DNA from: Aliidiomarina shirensis
GTDB lineage: Bacteria > Pseudomonadota > Gammaproteobacteria > Enterobacterales > Alteromonadaceae
Length of the DNA: 64,000 nt
Reading direction: 5' to 3'
Assembly: GCF_003987345.1 (NCBI RefSeq)
Contig: NZ_PIPP01000003.1
Location: 1-64,000, forward strand
In this document: piece by piece, positions 1-9,182 of the stretch
How the letters are laid out: each line of letters starts with the position of its first letter
Position numbering within the stretch: the first letter of the stretch is position 1
Notes under the pieces: model-generated
What the model saw: only the letters and a program-made list of their open reading frames with translations
What the model was told of the DNA's origin: nothing
Database searches by the model: none
Translations under genes and position numbers: made by a program

Positions 1-136
1 GTATAAAAGTAAACTTTCATACCTGCCACCGAAATGGCGTTTGGTTGATGCTTTTCTTGCGCAAGTGCCCACACAGATTACTTGGCTTGATATATTGTTA
101 AAGAACGTTTGCTCGGCTCAGTGGAGCTCGTAGCGA
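1..136 (-). other. 16S rRNA leader with boxA-like antitermination element
   Basis: Read on the minus strand, positions 94-107 give CGTTCTTTAACAAT, close to the boxA/16S leader element of gammaproteobacterial rrn operons, followed by the typical leader stretch that includes TCTGTGTGGGCACT. The 16S gene must begin beyond position 1, outside the window. No part of the mature 16S is visible. Confidence 0.75.
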
Positions 137-143
137 GGTGCGC

Positions 144-171
144 ATTCTACACGCCTCATTTTTGCTGTCAA
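144..171 (-). promoter_or_regulatory. Downstream rRNA operon promoter (P2-like)
   Basis: On the minus strand TTGACA (166-171) and TAGAAT (144-149) are separated by 16 bp and followed by a GCGC discriminator, the signature of a stringently controlled stable-RNA promoter. It lies 142 bp downstream of a second promoter of the same type, matching the tandem P1/P2 design of rrn operons. Confidence 0.8.
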
Positions 172-285
172 CCGCTTTCGAAAAGTTTTTCATTTCTCTA
201 TGCTAGCTGACTTAAAATCACTCGAAACCTTACTAGAATACTGCTTCTTTTGGGGTTTTCGTGCTCATCCGCAGATGAGGGGCGT

Positions 286-313
286 ATTTTAGGCTTTTTC
301 GCGCTGGCGTCAA
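286..313 (-). promoter_or_regulatory. Upstream rRNA operon promoter (P1-like)
   Basis: On the minus strand TTGACG (308-313) is followed after 16 bp by TAAAAT (286-291) and a GC-rich discriminator (ACGCCCC). The sequence just upstream (about 314-345) is rich in A tracts, as expected for an UP element. This fits a stable-RNA promoter reading leftward into the rRNA leader. A short perfect dyad (CTCATC-CGCA-GATGAG, 264-279) lies just downstream of the predicted start. Confidence 0.7.
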
Positions 314-472
314 CTACTGTTTTGCTTTTTAATTACTGTTTGCGCAGATATTGAACAAAACTGAGTGTTTTCCAGAAATATGCTAAGCTATCCTTTAGTA
401 GATGCTCTTTTTTGCCGTGTTCAATCTACTTACTTTTACCTTTTTAATCTTTCAAATAACCAAGGAACCCAT

Positions 473-964
473 ATGACTCGCGCATCCTCTGGCCTTCATA
501 TTATTATTGCAGCAATTGTTGCTGTTGTTTTCACTATCATTGCTCAGCTTTTTATTACTGCACCTGATAGCCTCACCGTTTCATTAATCGCACTTGGAAC
601 TTTCCTCGGCGGTGTTGTTACTCCTTATATTAACTTTTACCTTTCTCAACAGAAAACTAAAGTAAAAGCATCTAAGTCGCCAACTAAACGAACTAGTAAA
701 GGCACCGATGGACGCACACTTTACGTTGGCAACTTACCTTTTAAGATAACTGAAGAAGAAGTTGAAAACCTGTTTGGCCGTTACGGCGACGTTACAGATG
801 TGCGCCTTGTTAAGGATCGCCGCACTGGCCGTAAGAAAGGTTATGGCTTTGTAGAGATGGACGTGACCGGTGCAGATTTAGCTTTAGCTAAACTCAACGA
901 CAACGATTTTGAAGGACGTACTTTAAAAGTGCGTACCGCTCATGCAGAGCAAGACGAAAAGTAA
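473..964 (+). CDS. Membrane-anchored RRM-domain RNA-binding protein
   Basis: Protein of 163 residues. Two hydrophobic segments (about 9-29 and 34-53) are followed by a basic Lys/Thr linker (60-80) and one RNA recognition motif (about 82-155) with RNP2 LYVGNL (83-88) and RNP1 KGYGFVEM (122-129), the aromatic residues that stack on RNA bases being present. The start at 473 is preferred over an upstream in-frame codon because of the AAGGAA ribosome site and because the peptide then opens directly with the membrane segment. Similar 2-TM plus RRM proteins are known in Alteromonadales, with unknown targets. It is divergent from the rRNA promoters and single-cistronic, with its own terminator. RNA binding is secure; function is not. 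Confidence 0.85.
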   Translation: MTRASSGLHIIIAAIVAVVFTIIAQLFITAPDSLTVSLIALGTFLGGVVTPYINFYLSQQKTKVKASKSPTKRTSKGTDGRTLYVGNLPFKITEEEVENLFGRYGDVTDVRLVKDRRTGRKKGYGFVEMDVTGADLALAKLNDNDFEGRTLKVRTAHAEQDEK

Positions 965-971
965 TGTAAAC

Positions 972-1003
972 GAGCCGGTGTTCATGCACCGGCTCTTTAA
1001 TTC
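972..1003 (+). terminator. Rho-independent terminator of the RRM gene
   Basis: A perfect 9-bp stem GAGCCGGTG/CACCGGCTC (972-980 with 987-995) is followed by TTTAATT, eight bases after the stop codon. Confidence 0.8.
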
Positions 1004-1098
1004 TATCCCCGATTTTCTCAACACTTCCTTATTTCACTGCAGAAAGCCCCAAATTACGTTAAAATCCTGCCCTCATTTATTGTAGTGTAGGGCTCAGC

Positions 1099-2202
1099 AT
1101 GATTGAACAAGATCTCCAATCGCGATATCAAGAACAGTTAAACGAAAAAGAGCAGCGTTTAATTACGTTACTCGCGCCGTTTAATGCTCCCGCGTTAACT
1201 ATCTTTCCATCTGAACCTGAACACTATCGTATGCGCGCCGAATTTCGTGTTTGGCACGAAGGCGATGATCTCTTCTATATCATGTTTAATTCAGAAACCC
1301 GGGAAAAGTATCGCGTTGATCAATTACCTGCTGCTAATCAATTGATTAATCGTTTAATGCCGGCTGTGTTGAACTATGTTCGCGATAAAGAAACGTTGCG
1401 CCGCAAATTGTTCCAAGTAGATTTTTTAACCACCACCACTGGCGAAGCGCTCATTTCGATGCTTTATCATAAGCAACTCGATGACCAATGGTTACTAGAA
1501 ATAAACCAAATGAGAGATGAGTTTGCCAATTTTGGCACCGTGAACTTTATCGGCCGTGCTCGGAAGCAAAAAGTTATCATCGATACCGATCGCGTTATTG
1601 AGCGGCTAAATGTTCATGGCCGTGATTATAACTTTGAACAAATTGAGAATAGTTTTACGCAACCCAATGCCCAAGTGAATACCAAAATGATCGAATGGGC
1701 ATGTGATATCACCGGCAAACAAACGCATGATTTACTTGAGCTGTATTGCGGGAATGGGAATTTTAGCCTACCGCTTGCTGAAAACTTCCGACGTGTGCTT
1801 GGAACTGAGATCAGCCGAACATCGGTGGGCTCAGCGCAAACGAATATTGCCATGAATGGTATTAATAATGCTCGCGTGGAACGCCTGCCAGCAGAAGAGT
1901 GCGCAGCCGCAATGAAAGGTGAAAAACTACCAACCCGATTACAAGATATGGATCTGCACACTTACGATTTTAAAACGGTTTTGGTTGACCCGCCGCGTGC
2001 AGGCCTCGACGACGATACCTTAGCTATGGTGGCCGAGTTTGATAACATCGTTTATATCAGCTGCAATCCAGAAACTCTTGCGGAAAACTTAGTGCAACTA
2101 TCACGAACCCATGAAGTAACCGCTAGTGCATTATTCGATCAATTCCCGTTCACTCATCATATAGAAACGGGCGTATACTTGCAGAAACGAAGCGAAAGCT
2201 AA
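1099..2202 (+). CDS. trmA: tRNA (uracil-54-C5)-methyltransferase
   Basis: Transfers a methyl group from SAM to U54 of tRNA, forming ribothymidine in the T loop. At 367 residues it matches the usual TrmA length (about 366). The C-terminal Rossmann domain shows the SAM motif ELYCGNGNF (from residue 214), the DPPRAGLD motif and the catalytic cysteine in ISCNPETL (C322), all typical of the RumA/TrmA family. The short length and absence of an N-terminal TRAM or Fe-S domain separate it from RlmC/RlmD. Start ATG at 1099 has an AGGG-type ribosome site. Monocistronic. Confidence 0.95.
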   Translation: MIEQDLQSRYQEQLNEKEQRLITLLAPFNAPALTIFPSEPEHYRMRAEFRVWHEGDDLFYIMFNSETREKYRVDQLPAANQLINRLMPAVLNYVRDKETLRRKLFQVDFLTTTTGEALISMLYHKQLDDQWLLEINQMRDEFANFGTVNFIGRARKQKVIIDTDRVIERLNVHGRDYNFEQIENSFTQPNAQVNTKMIEWACDITGKQTHDLLELYCGNGNFSLPLAENFRRVLGTEISRTSVGSAQTNIAMNGINNARVERLPAEECAAAMKGEKLPTRLQDMDLHTYDFKTVLVDPPRAGLDDDTLAMVAEFDNIVYISCNPETLAENLVQLSRTHEVTASALFDQFPFTHHIETGVYLQKRSES

Positions 2203-2295
2203 CGCCAGTACAAAGCACACGAACAGGTTTGAATAGCTGTATTTTCAGGATTTGTAGGTTGAAAAACGGAAAGGAAGTGCCTTGTTCGATTCAGC

Positions 2296-2320
2296 GAAGA
2301 GCCTAGAGGGTAGGCTCTTC
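2296..2320. other. Perfect 10-bp hairpin overlapping the merC-like stop codon
   Basis: GAAGAGCCTA (2296-2305) and TAGGCTCTTC (2311-2320) form a perfect stem with a 5-nt loop. The stop codon of the minus-strand gene (2303-2305) lies inside the stem. There is no T tract on either side, so this may serve as a processing or 3'-protecting hairpin, or as a weak convergent terminator with trmA. Confidence 0.5.
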
Positions 2321-2731
2321 TAAAACACCTTCCTCTTGAAGCTGCTCTTCTACTTCTTCGCAAGGCTTGCGGTTACGAGAACGGCACAAGTGCAAGTTTA
2401 AAGTATGTGCAACAACGATTAAACTCGCACCAACTAAAATCACCAGCGGCTCCCAACTATGGCCAAGAATGTGCTTATTGAAATACAGCAAACCGCCTAA
2501 TGCAAGGAAGGTGACTGGCCACCAACTCTGATGATGGCGCATGCCCATCACCACAGCAATACCGCCGACAAACAAACTCACGCCCAGAATAATCCGTTCG
2601 AACAATTCAAAGCCTAAGAACGATAGCCCCATCAGCGCCAAGGTAGGTAATATCACAGGCACAATCAAGCAATGCAACGCGCATAACACGGCTACAATAA
2701 TTCCTGCTTTATCGAGTGGCTTATGATGCAT
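2303..2731 (-). CDS. MerC-family membrane protein
   Basis: Protein of 142 residues with four hydrophobic segments and the signature CALHCLIVPV in the first one, the paired cysteines characteristic of MerC-type membrane proteins. In mercury operons MerC carries Hg(II); chromosomal relatives with no mer genes nearby, as here, have no assigned substrate. The acidic C-terminus (EEVEEQLQEEG) and a CxxxxxxKPC pair near 121-129 are extra. ATG at 2731 has a GGAG ribosome site, and is preferred to an upstream in-frame TTG. No mer regulator or merA is present, so a mercury role should not be assumed. Confidence 0.75.
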   Translation of the reverse strand: MHHKPLDKAGIIVAVLCALHCLIVPVILPTLALMGLSFLGFELFERIILGVSLFVGGIAVVMGMRHHQSWWPVTFLALGGLLYFNKHILGHSWEPLVILVGASLIVVAHTLNLHLCRSRNRKPCEEVEEQLQEEGVLEEPTL

Positions 2732-2843
2732 TAAAGGCTCCGAGTGCTGATACACGTGTTTTCGCAATTAAGCGTGTGCGAGCGTTTGTGATGATGCTAG
2801 TAACTAGCGAACGGGATAAGTGTAACTGTAATAGTATAACATT

Positions 2844-3821
2844 TCAAGCTCGGCTAACTGGAAAGGTTAATATTTCAGCAATATCCTTCACACCCAACCG
2901 CAGCATCAACAACCGATCAAGGCCTACAGCCACCCCGCTACAATCAGGTAACCCGTGTTCGAGCGCCGCGAGAAAGCGTTCATCAAGGGGTTGCGTGGCT
3001 AAGCCGAGCCGTTCACGTTCAACATTATCGGCCAGAAACCGCCCCCGTTGTTGTTGCGCATCAGCCAATTCCCAGAACCCGTTTGCTAATTCCAGGCCTT
3101 GAAAAAACAACTCAAACCGGTGGGATACTCGATGATCAGCAACTGCAATTCGAGCAAGTGCTGCTTGGCTAGCTGGGAAATGGCTAACGAAACACGGACG
3201 CCTTTGACCAATCACCGGTTCTATAAGCACGCTCATCGCTAGCTGCAATATGGTATCAAGGTTATCACTTTCATTTACCGCGCCATCATATCCGCGTTCG
3301 CTTAAAACCTTCAGCAGTGCTGGTTTCGCATCGCTATGAAGCGGATCGATATCGAGTATACTCAAAAATGCTTGCTGATAAGTAAGGTACTCGGCTGGTT
3401 CACACCCTAATACTTCCTGCACTAACGCATCCAATTCGGCCATTAATGCAGCATCATCGTATTCTGGTCGATACCATTCCAGCATCGAAAATTCAGGGTT
3501 ATGCCGGCAGCTTATTTCATCATCACGCACTACTTTGCAAAGCTGGAAAATAGCACCACTGCCAGCGGCAAGTAAGCGCTTCATCGCGTATTCAGGCGAC
3601 GTCTGTAAATAGAAATTTTGCGGTTCAGGCATGCCCGGGCCTTGCAACCGTGTAACCACATTACATAAATGCACATCGGTAACACCAGCCCGCGCTAATA
3701 TTGGCGTTTCCACTTCGAGCACATTTCTTTTAGCAAAAAACGCGCGGATGCATTGCTGCATTTCCGCGCGTTCCTTTATTGCCTGCCAACTTGCGGTTGG
3801 CCGCCATTCAATGCCTGACAT
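2844..3821 (-). CDS. epmA: EF-P--(R)-beta-lysine ligase
   Basis: A class II lysyl-tRNA synthetase paralog without the anticodon-binding domain that attaches (R)-beta-lysine to Lys34 of EF-P. The 325-residue length equals the E. coli enzyme. Class II motifs are visible: VETPIL near the N-terminus, TSPEYAMKRLL, FQLCKVVRDDE (motif 2 region) and GVAVGLDRLLML near the C-terminus (motif 3). It starts only 7 bases after the efp stop codon with a weak ribosome site, so translation is probably coupled to efp. Neighbouring efp and divergent epmB complete the local modification set. Confidence 0.95.
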   Translation of the reverse strand: MSGIEWRPTASWQAIKERAEMQQCIRAFFAKRNVLEVETPILARAGVTDVHLCNVVTRLQGPGMPEPQNFYLQTSPEYAMKRLLAAGSGAIFQLCKVVRDDEISCRHNPEFSMLEWYRPEYDDAALMAELDALVQEVLGCEPAEYLTYQQAFLSILDIDPLHSDAKPALLKVLSERGYDGAVNESDNLDTILQLAMSVLIEPVIGQRRPCFVSHFPASQAALARIAVADHRVSHRFELFFQGLELANGFWELADAQQQRGRFLADNVERERLGLATQPLDERFLAALEHGLPDCSGVAVGLDRLLMLRLGVKDIAEILTFPVSRA

Positions 3822-3828
3822 GGCTAAT

Positions 3829-4395
3829 TTATTTCACTCGTGAAACGTATTCACCAGAGCGAGTATCTACTTTGATTACTTCACCGATTTGTACAAACAA
3901 AGGTACACGCACAACGGCCCCGGTAACCAAGGTTGCAGGCTTACCACCAGTACCCGCAGTATCACCTTTCAAACCCGGATCGGTTTCAGTGATTTCTAGT
4001 TCAACAAAATTTGGTGGTGCAACATTGATAGGTTTGCCGTTCCAAAGTGTAATGGTGCAAACATCTTGTTCAACCAACCACTTTTTATTGTCGCCTACCG
4101 CAGCATCATCAGCTGCAAGCTGCTCGAAAGTTTCATTATTCATGAAATGCCAGAACTCGCCATCGGAATATAAATAAGCAAGTTCAACATCAACAACATC
4201 GGCACCTTCTACGCTATCACCCGATTTAAATGTCTTCTCAACTACTTTCCCAGAGAGTAGTTTACGAATACGAACACGGCTAAATGCCTGGCCTTTACCA
4301 GGTTTTACCATTTCGTTTTCTAAAATTACGCACGGCTCGCCGTCTTGCATAATTTTAAGCCCTGATTTGAATTCGTTTGTGCTGAAATTGGCCAT
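3829..4395 (-). CDS. efp: Elongation factor P
   Basis: Relieves ribosome stalling at consecutive prolines by binding next to the P-site tRNA. The 188 residues have the usual three-barrel organisation. The loop KPGKGQAF places Lys34 at the modification position, and the enzymes for beta-lysylation (epmA, epmB) adjoin it. ATG at 4395 is preceded by a strong GAGGGG ribosome site. Upstream is a short intergenic region shared with divergent epmB. No hydroxylase (EpmC) gene is seen in the window. Confidence 0.97.
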   Translation of the reverse strand: MANFSTNEFKSGLKIMQDGEPCVILENEMVKPGKGQAFSRVRIRKLLSGKVVEKTFKSGDSVEGADVVDVELAYLYSDGEFWHFMNNETFEQLAADDAAVGDNKKWLVEQDVCTITLWNGKPINVAPPNFVELEITETDPGLKGDTAGTGGKPATLVTGAVVRVPLFVQIGEVIKVDTRSGEYVSRVK

Positions 4396-4512
4396 ATGCC
4401 CCTCATTTCCTATAAAGCATGTTCAAAACTGGCCTAATAATAAACCAAAGCTGATTTGATTTCAGGTAAAATAACAAGAGTTCATTCGATAACACTATGG
4501 TTCTTCGATTTC

Positions 4513-5502
4513 GTGGAAATACAACTACAAGAAAATTGGCAACGGCAAATAGCTGAAGCGGTTACTTCACCAACCGAGCTAGGTGAATTATTGAACCTTC
4601 CTACCAGCTGGGTGAAGCAGCATAGTGCTGCGAGAACACTTTTCCCCATGCGTGTTCCGCGGCATTTCGTGAATCTTATGGAACCCGGAAACCCACGAGA
4701 TCCTTTGTTATTACAAGTCATGCCACATGCAGAGGAGTTTGTTGAAGTTACCGGTTTTACCAAAGATCCGTTAATTGAAAGCGAAGCTACGAGCGCTTCT
4801 GGCATGCTGCATAAATATCACTCACGGGTGTTACTTATTTTCCGCGGCGGTTGCGCGATTAATTGCCGCTATTGTTTCCGGCGCCACTTCCCTTACCAAG
4901 ATCATCATTTAAGCCAAGAGAAGTGGGCCACGATCGAGCAATATATTACAGCGCACCCAGAAGTGAATGAGGTTATTCTTAGTGGTGGCGATCCATTAAT
5001 GGCCAGCGATGCACAAATCATCAAAGCCGCAAAGCGCCTTGCTAAACTTCCGCAAATTAAACGCTTACGTATTCATTCCCGATTACCGATAGTAATACCC
5101 GATCGGCTTACTGAGGAGCTTGCTACAGCGCTTAAAGCCACCGGGTTGCAAATTATTTTAGTAGTACACGCAAATCACCCGCAGGAAATATCTGTTCAAC
5201 TAAAACGTAGAATCGCAGTGTGGCAGAAAAAAGGTATTACTCTATTAAACCAAAGTGTACTGCTCGCGGGCGTCAATGATCATGCCGATATACTTGCGGA
5301 ACTTAGCGAAGCGCTATTTAGCGCCGGAATCTTGCCCTATTATCTACATCAACTCGATAAAGTAGCGGGAGCCGCTCACTTTGAGGTTTCTGACAAGCAA
5401 GCTCTTACGATTCAAAGCGAGTTACTGAAAATTCTACCGGGCTTTTTAATGCCCACATTAGTGCGGGAAATTGGTGGTGAGGCGAGTAAAACGCCGCTTT
5501 AG
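4513..5502 (+). CDS. epmB: EF-P beta-lysylation protein (lysine 2,3-aminomutase-like)
   Basis: Radical SAM, PLP-dependent mutase that converts (S)-alpha-lysine to (R)-beta-lysine for EpmA. The cluster CAINCRYC gives the CxxxCxxC iron-sulfur motif, followed by FRRHFPY, SGGDPLM and RLRIHSRLPIVIP, all strongly conserved in EpmB/KamA. The C-terminus REIGGEASKTPL matches EpmB. The start is unresolved: a GTG at 4513 gives 329 residues; a TTG at 4456 adds a hydrophobic 19-residue stretch without family similarity. Neither has a good ribosome site. Divergent from efp-epmA. Confidence 0.93.
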   Translation: MEIQLQENWQRQIAEAVTSPTELGELLNLPTSWVKQHSAARTLFPMRVPRHFVNLMEPGNPRDPLLLQVMPHAEEFVEVTGFTKDPLIESEATSASGMLHKYHSRVLLIFRGGCAINCRYCFRRHFPYQDHHLSQEKWATIEQYITAHPEVNEVILSGGDPLMASDAQIIKAAKRLAKLPQIKRLRIHSRLPIVIPDRLTEELATALKATGLQIILVVHANHPQEISVQLKRRIAVWQKKGITLLNQSVLLAGVNDHADILAELSEALFSAGILPYYLHQLDKVAGAAHFEVSDKQALTIQSELLKILPGFLMPTLVREIGGEASKTPL

Positions 5503-5520
5503 CTGCTTTTTCACACCTCG

Positions 5521-5556
5521 AAAACCAAAAAAGGCCAGTAGCAAACGCTACTGGCC
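5521..5556 (-). terminator. Terminator of the DUF3016 gene
   Basis: The perfect 10-bp stem GGCCAGTAGC/GCTACTGGCC (5533-5542 with 5547-5556) is followed on the minus strand by a T-rich run (TTTTTTGGTTTT). It may also block epmB transcription from the other side. Confidence 0.8.
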
Positions 5557-5578
5557 CCCTCAGAATGGTTTCTGTTAT

Positions 5579-6097
5579 TTACTCTTCATTACTTTCAAAA
5601 GTATTACGAAACCAACGATCTAGCATGGCACTTTCATATTCAATCAAGTTACCACCACGACGGCGTTCCGCTGTTGATAAACCTTGACCGGGTACTTCGT
5701 TACCACGAATGCGCTCATCTTCAACTTGTTTCAAAACATTGCCATCAGCATCATAAAGCGTATAACTTAGCTCCATGTACGGATAGTCCATGTTTTCTAC
5801 AACTCGAAAATTCTGCATGCTGCCGCCAACTTCGCGCGGCGTCACCATTCCCGCTAAATCAACATCAGTAACCGTTATATGTAAACGCTGATCTTCCGGC
5901 AACTTACTTGCCAGTTCGGAAAACTTCGCATCAAACGCTTCCATAACACGCTTCTCATAGCGCTCTTGGTTAGATTCCGCCGCTTGCATATCTTTGTAAC
6001 TATCTGGCTCGTGCCAAGTTACTTCCACTTCTGCCGCTACTGCGTGCAGAGGCAGCACAAGGCCCGCTGCCATTGCTATTGATAATAAACGCAACAT
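5579..6097 (-). CDS. Secreted DUF3016-family protein
   Basis: Protein of 172 residues with an N-terminal signal peptide (cleavage expected after AVAA, about residue 22). The mature part has the features of DUF3016 proteins: an opening VTWHEPDSY, a central VDLAG, and an ending RRRGGNLIEYESAMLDRWF. The family is periplasmic and of unknown function. Start ATG at 6097 follows TAGGAGGG. Monocistronic between the groL terminator and its own. Confidence 0.8.
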   Translation of the reverse strand: MLRLLSIAMAAGLVLPLHAVAAEVEVTWHEPDSYKDMQAAESNQERYEKRVMEAFDAKFSELASKLPEDQRLHITVTDVDLAGMVTPREVGGSMQNFRVVENMDYPYMELSYTLYDADGNVLKQVEDERIRGNEVPGQGLSTAERRRGGNLIEYESAMLDRWFRNTFESNEE

Positions 6098-6187
6098 AAG
6101 CCCTCCTAGTTGCTATTGAACCCACTATAGGTATAGGTGATCTGCATACAAACCACAAGCCTATAAATTGTGAATAATTGTAAATAA

Positions 6188-6219
6188 ATCAAAAAGAAAA
6201 CGGCGCAGAAGCGCCGTTT
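6188..6219 (-). terminator. groSL operon terminator
   Basis: AAACGGCGC/GCGCCGTTT (6198-6206 with 6211-6219) forms a 9-bp stem with a 4-nt loop; on the minus strand it is followed by TCTTTTTG. It lies about 45 bases after the groL stop. Confidence 0.85.
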
Positions 6220-6262
6220 GAAAATACTCTATGGACTACTAAGCGTAGAGGTAAGCACAAGC

Positions 6263-7906
<1,644 letters not shown>

Positions 7907-7961
7907 TTATCTTGAAAATTCAGTGAAATCTCAAAAACTCTGGAGATTAATCTTTCGAAGA

Positions 7962-8252
7962 TCACTCAACAATTGCGAGAATGTCTGATTCACTCATGAT
8001 CAAATATTCTTCGCCGTCGATTTTCTCGGCCTTCACGCCGTAGCTCTCACTGAACAACACTAAATCACCTACTTGCACATCAAGTGCTTTCACTTCACCG
8101 CTGTCGAGAACGCGACCATTACCCACGGCAACAACTTTACCGCGAGTTGATTTTTCTGCCGCTGAACCTGTTAATACGATCCCGCCAGGTGATTTGCTCT
8201 CTGCTTCTGCACGCTTCACAATCACGCGATCATGTAATGGACGAAGTTTCAT
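7962..8252 (-). CDS. groS: Co-chaperonin GroES
   Basis: Heptameric 10 kDa lid of GroEL. The 96 residues begin [14 protein letters not shown] and end with [10 protein letters not shown], both diagnostic of GroES. GGGAG precedes the ATG at 8252. First gene of the groSL operon, expressed from the sigma-32 type promoter at 8328-8355. Confidence 0.99.
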   Translation of the reverse strand: MKLRPLHDRVIVKRAEAESKSPGGIVLTGSAAEKSTRGKVVAVGNGRVLDSGEVKALDVQVGDLVLFSESYGVKAEKIDGEEYLIMSESDILAIVE

Positions 8253-8327
8253 TCTTTTGATACTCCCATATCAGTGTTGATAATTAACGAAAGGCCAAAT
8301 GGCCGGTGTTAAAAGTTTGTGCAATAC

Positions 8328-8355
8328 AAATGGGGGCGCTGAGTATGTTTCCAAG
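8328..8355 (-). promoter_or_regulatory. Sigma-32 heat-shock promoter of groSL
   Basis: On the minus strand CTTGGAA (8349-8355) and CCCCCATTT (8328-8336) are about 12-13 bp apart, close to the sigma-32 consensus (CTTGAAA, N12-14, CCCATnT). The predicted start lies about 70 bases upstream of the groS ATG. No CIRCE-type inverted repeat is seen, which suits sigma-32 rather than HrcA control. Confidence 0.8.
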
Positions 8356-8374
8356 CCCCCCCAATGAAAAAAAT

Positions 8375-8932
8375 CTAATCTTTTTTGTGATTTTCATCCG
8401 CTTCGTTTTCTAACCGGCGGCGGCGTTCTTTCTCAGCACTATCGCTGACATCAAACGAATCTGCTTCAAAGGTGCGGCCACTCTCATCGTTTCGGTGCTC
8501 AAACGGGTTCTGCCCCGGGCGCTGGAATCCGCCCTTAGTATGAAAACCGAACGATTGAAAACCACCAGTGTTCACCTGTACCTGCATCCGCGCCATTATC
8601 TTCTGTGCTAGCGGTCGGCGAATAAAAGGAATTAATAATAAAATAGCGAACAAATCGGTGATAAGGCCGGGCGTTACGAACATCAAACCCGATACAAAAA
8701 TAAGAATGCCTTCAGCAAGCTGCAAACCGGGCATCTCGCCAAGCGCCATGCGCTGCTGAGCTTGTTGCCATGCCTGCATTCCTTGGCCGCGCACTAACGC
8801 TGCACCAATCACCGCAGTAACAACCAGCACAAGAACGGTGTTTAAGCCACCAATTACCGAGCCCACTTGAATCAACACAAAGATCTCAAGCAGCGGCATA
8901 ACGATAAATAATAAGAAAATCACTGGAAACAT
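8375..8932 (-). CDS. fxsA: FxsA-family membrane protein
   Basis: Protein of 185 residues. The first 120 carry the FxsA pattern: hydrophobic segments at about 3-20 and 27-46, the amphipathic VRGQGMQAWQQAQQRMALGE, then LIFVSGLMFVTPGLITDLF. The C-terminal third is charged and probably cytoplasmic. FxsA modulates exclusion of phage T7 by F in E. coli, with no clear general role. Its location between groSL and dsbD is common in gammaproteobacteria. Ribosome site AAGGTGGG before the ATG at 8932. Confidence 0.85.
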   Translation of the reverse strand: MFPVIFLLFIVMPLLEIFVLIQVGSVIGGLNTVLVLVVTAVIGAALVRGQGMQAWQQAQQRMALGEMPGLQLAEGILIFVSGLMFVTPGLITDLFAILLLIPFIRRPLAQKIMARMQVQVNTGGFQSFGFHTKGGFQRPGQNPFEHRNDESGRTFEADSFDVSDSAEKERRRRLENEADENHKKD

Positions 8933-9182
8933 AGTTTACCCACCTTGGTTATACAATATATGTGGGGCGTTACTGGGAATATTTCAAGAGCACACTGGGA
9001 AACTACAAGAAAACAGATATGCGATAACACGCATCTGGTTTATTGTTGCGTTGAGCTAGCCCCAAAACGTGGTTCATCGGTTTGCGGCACGAGCACGCGA
9101 GGTACCCTGTGGCAATCGACATGAGTATAAGAAAAAGCTAATATGATCGCTCAACTAATCCGCAATGCAGTTACCGGAATTT

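Noticed and set aside
365-472. Longer N-terminus for the RRM protein
   Set aside because: The ATG at 473 has the better ribosome site and the extra residues look random.
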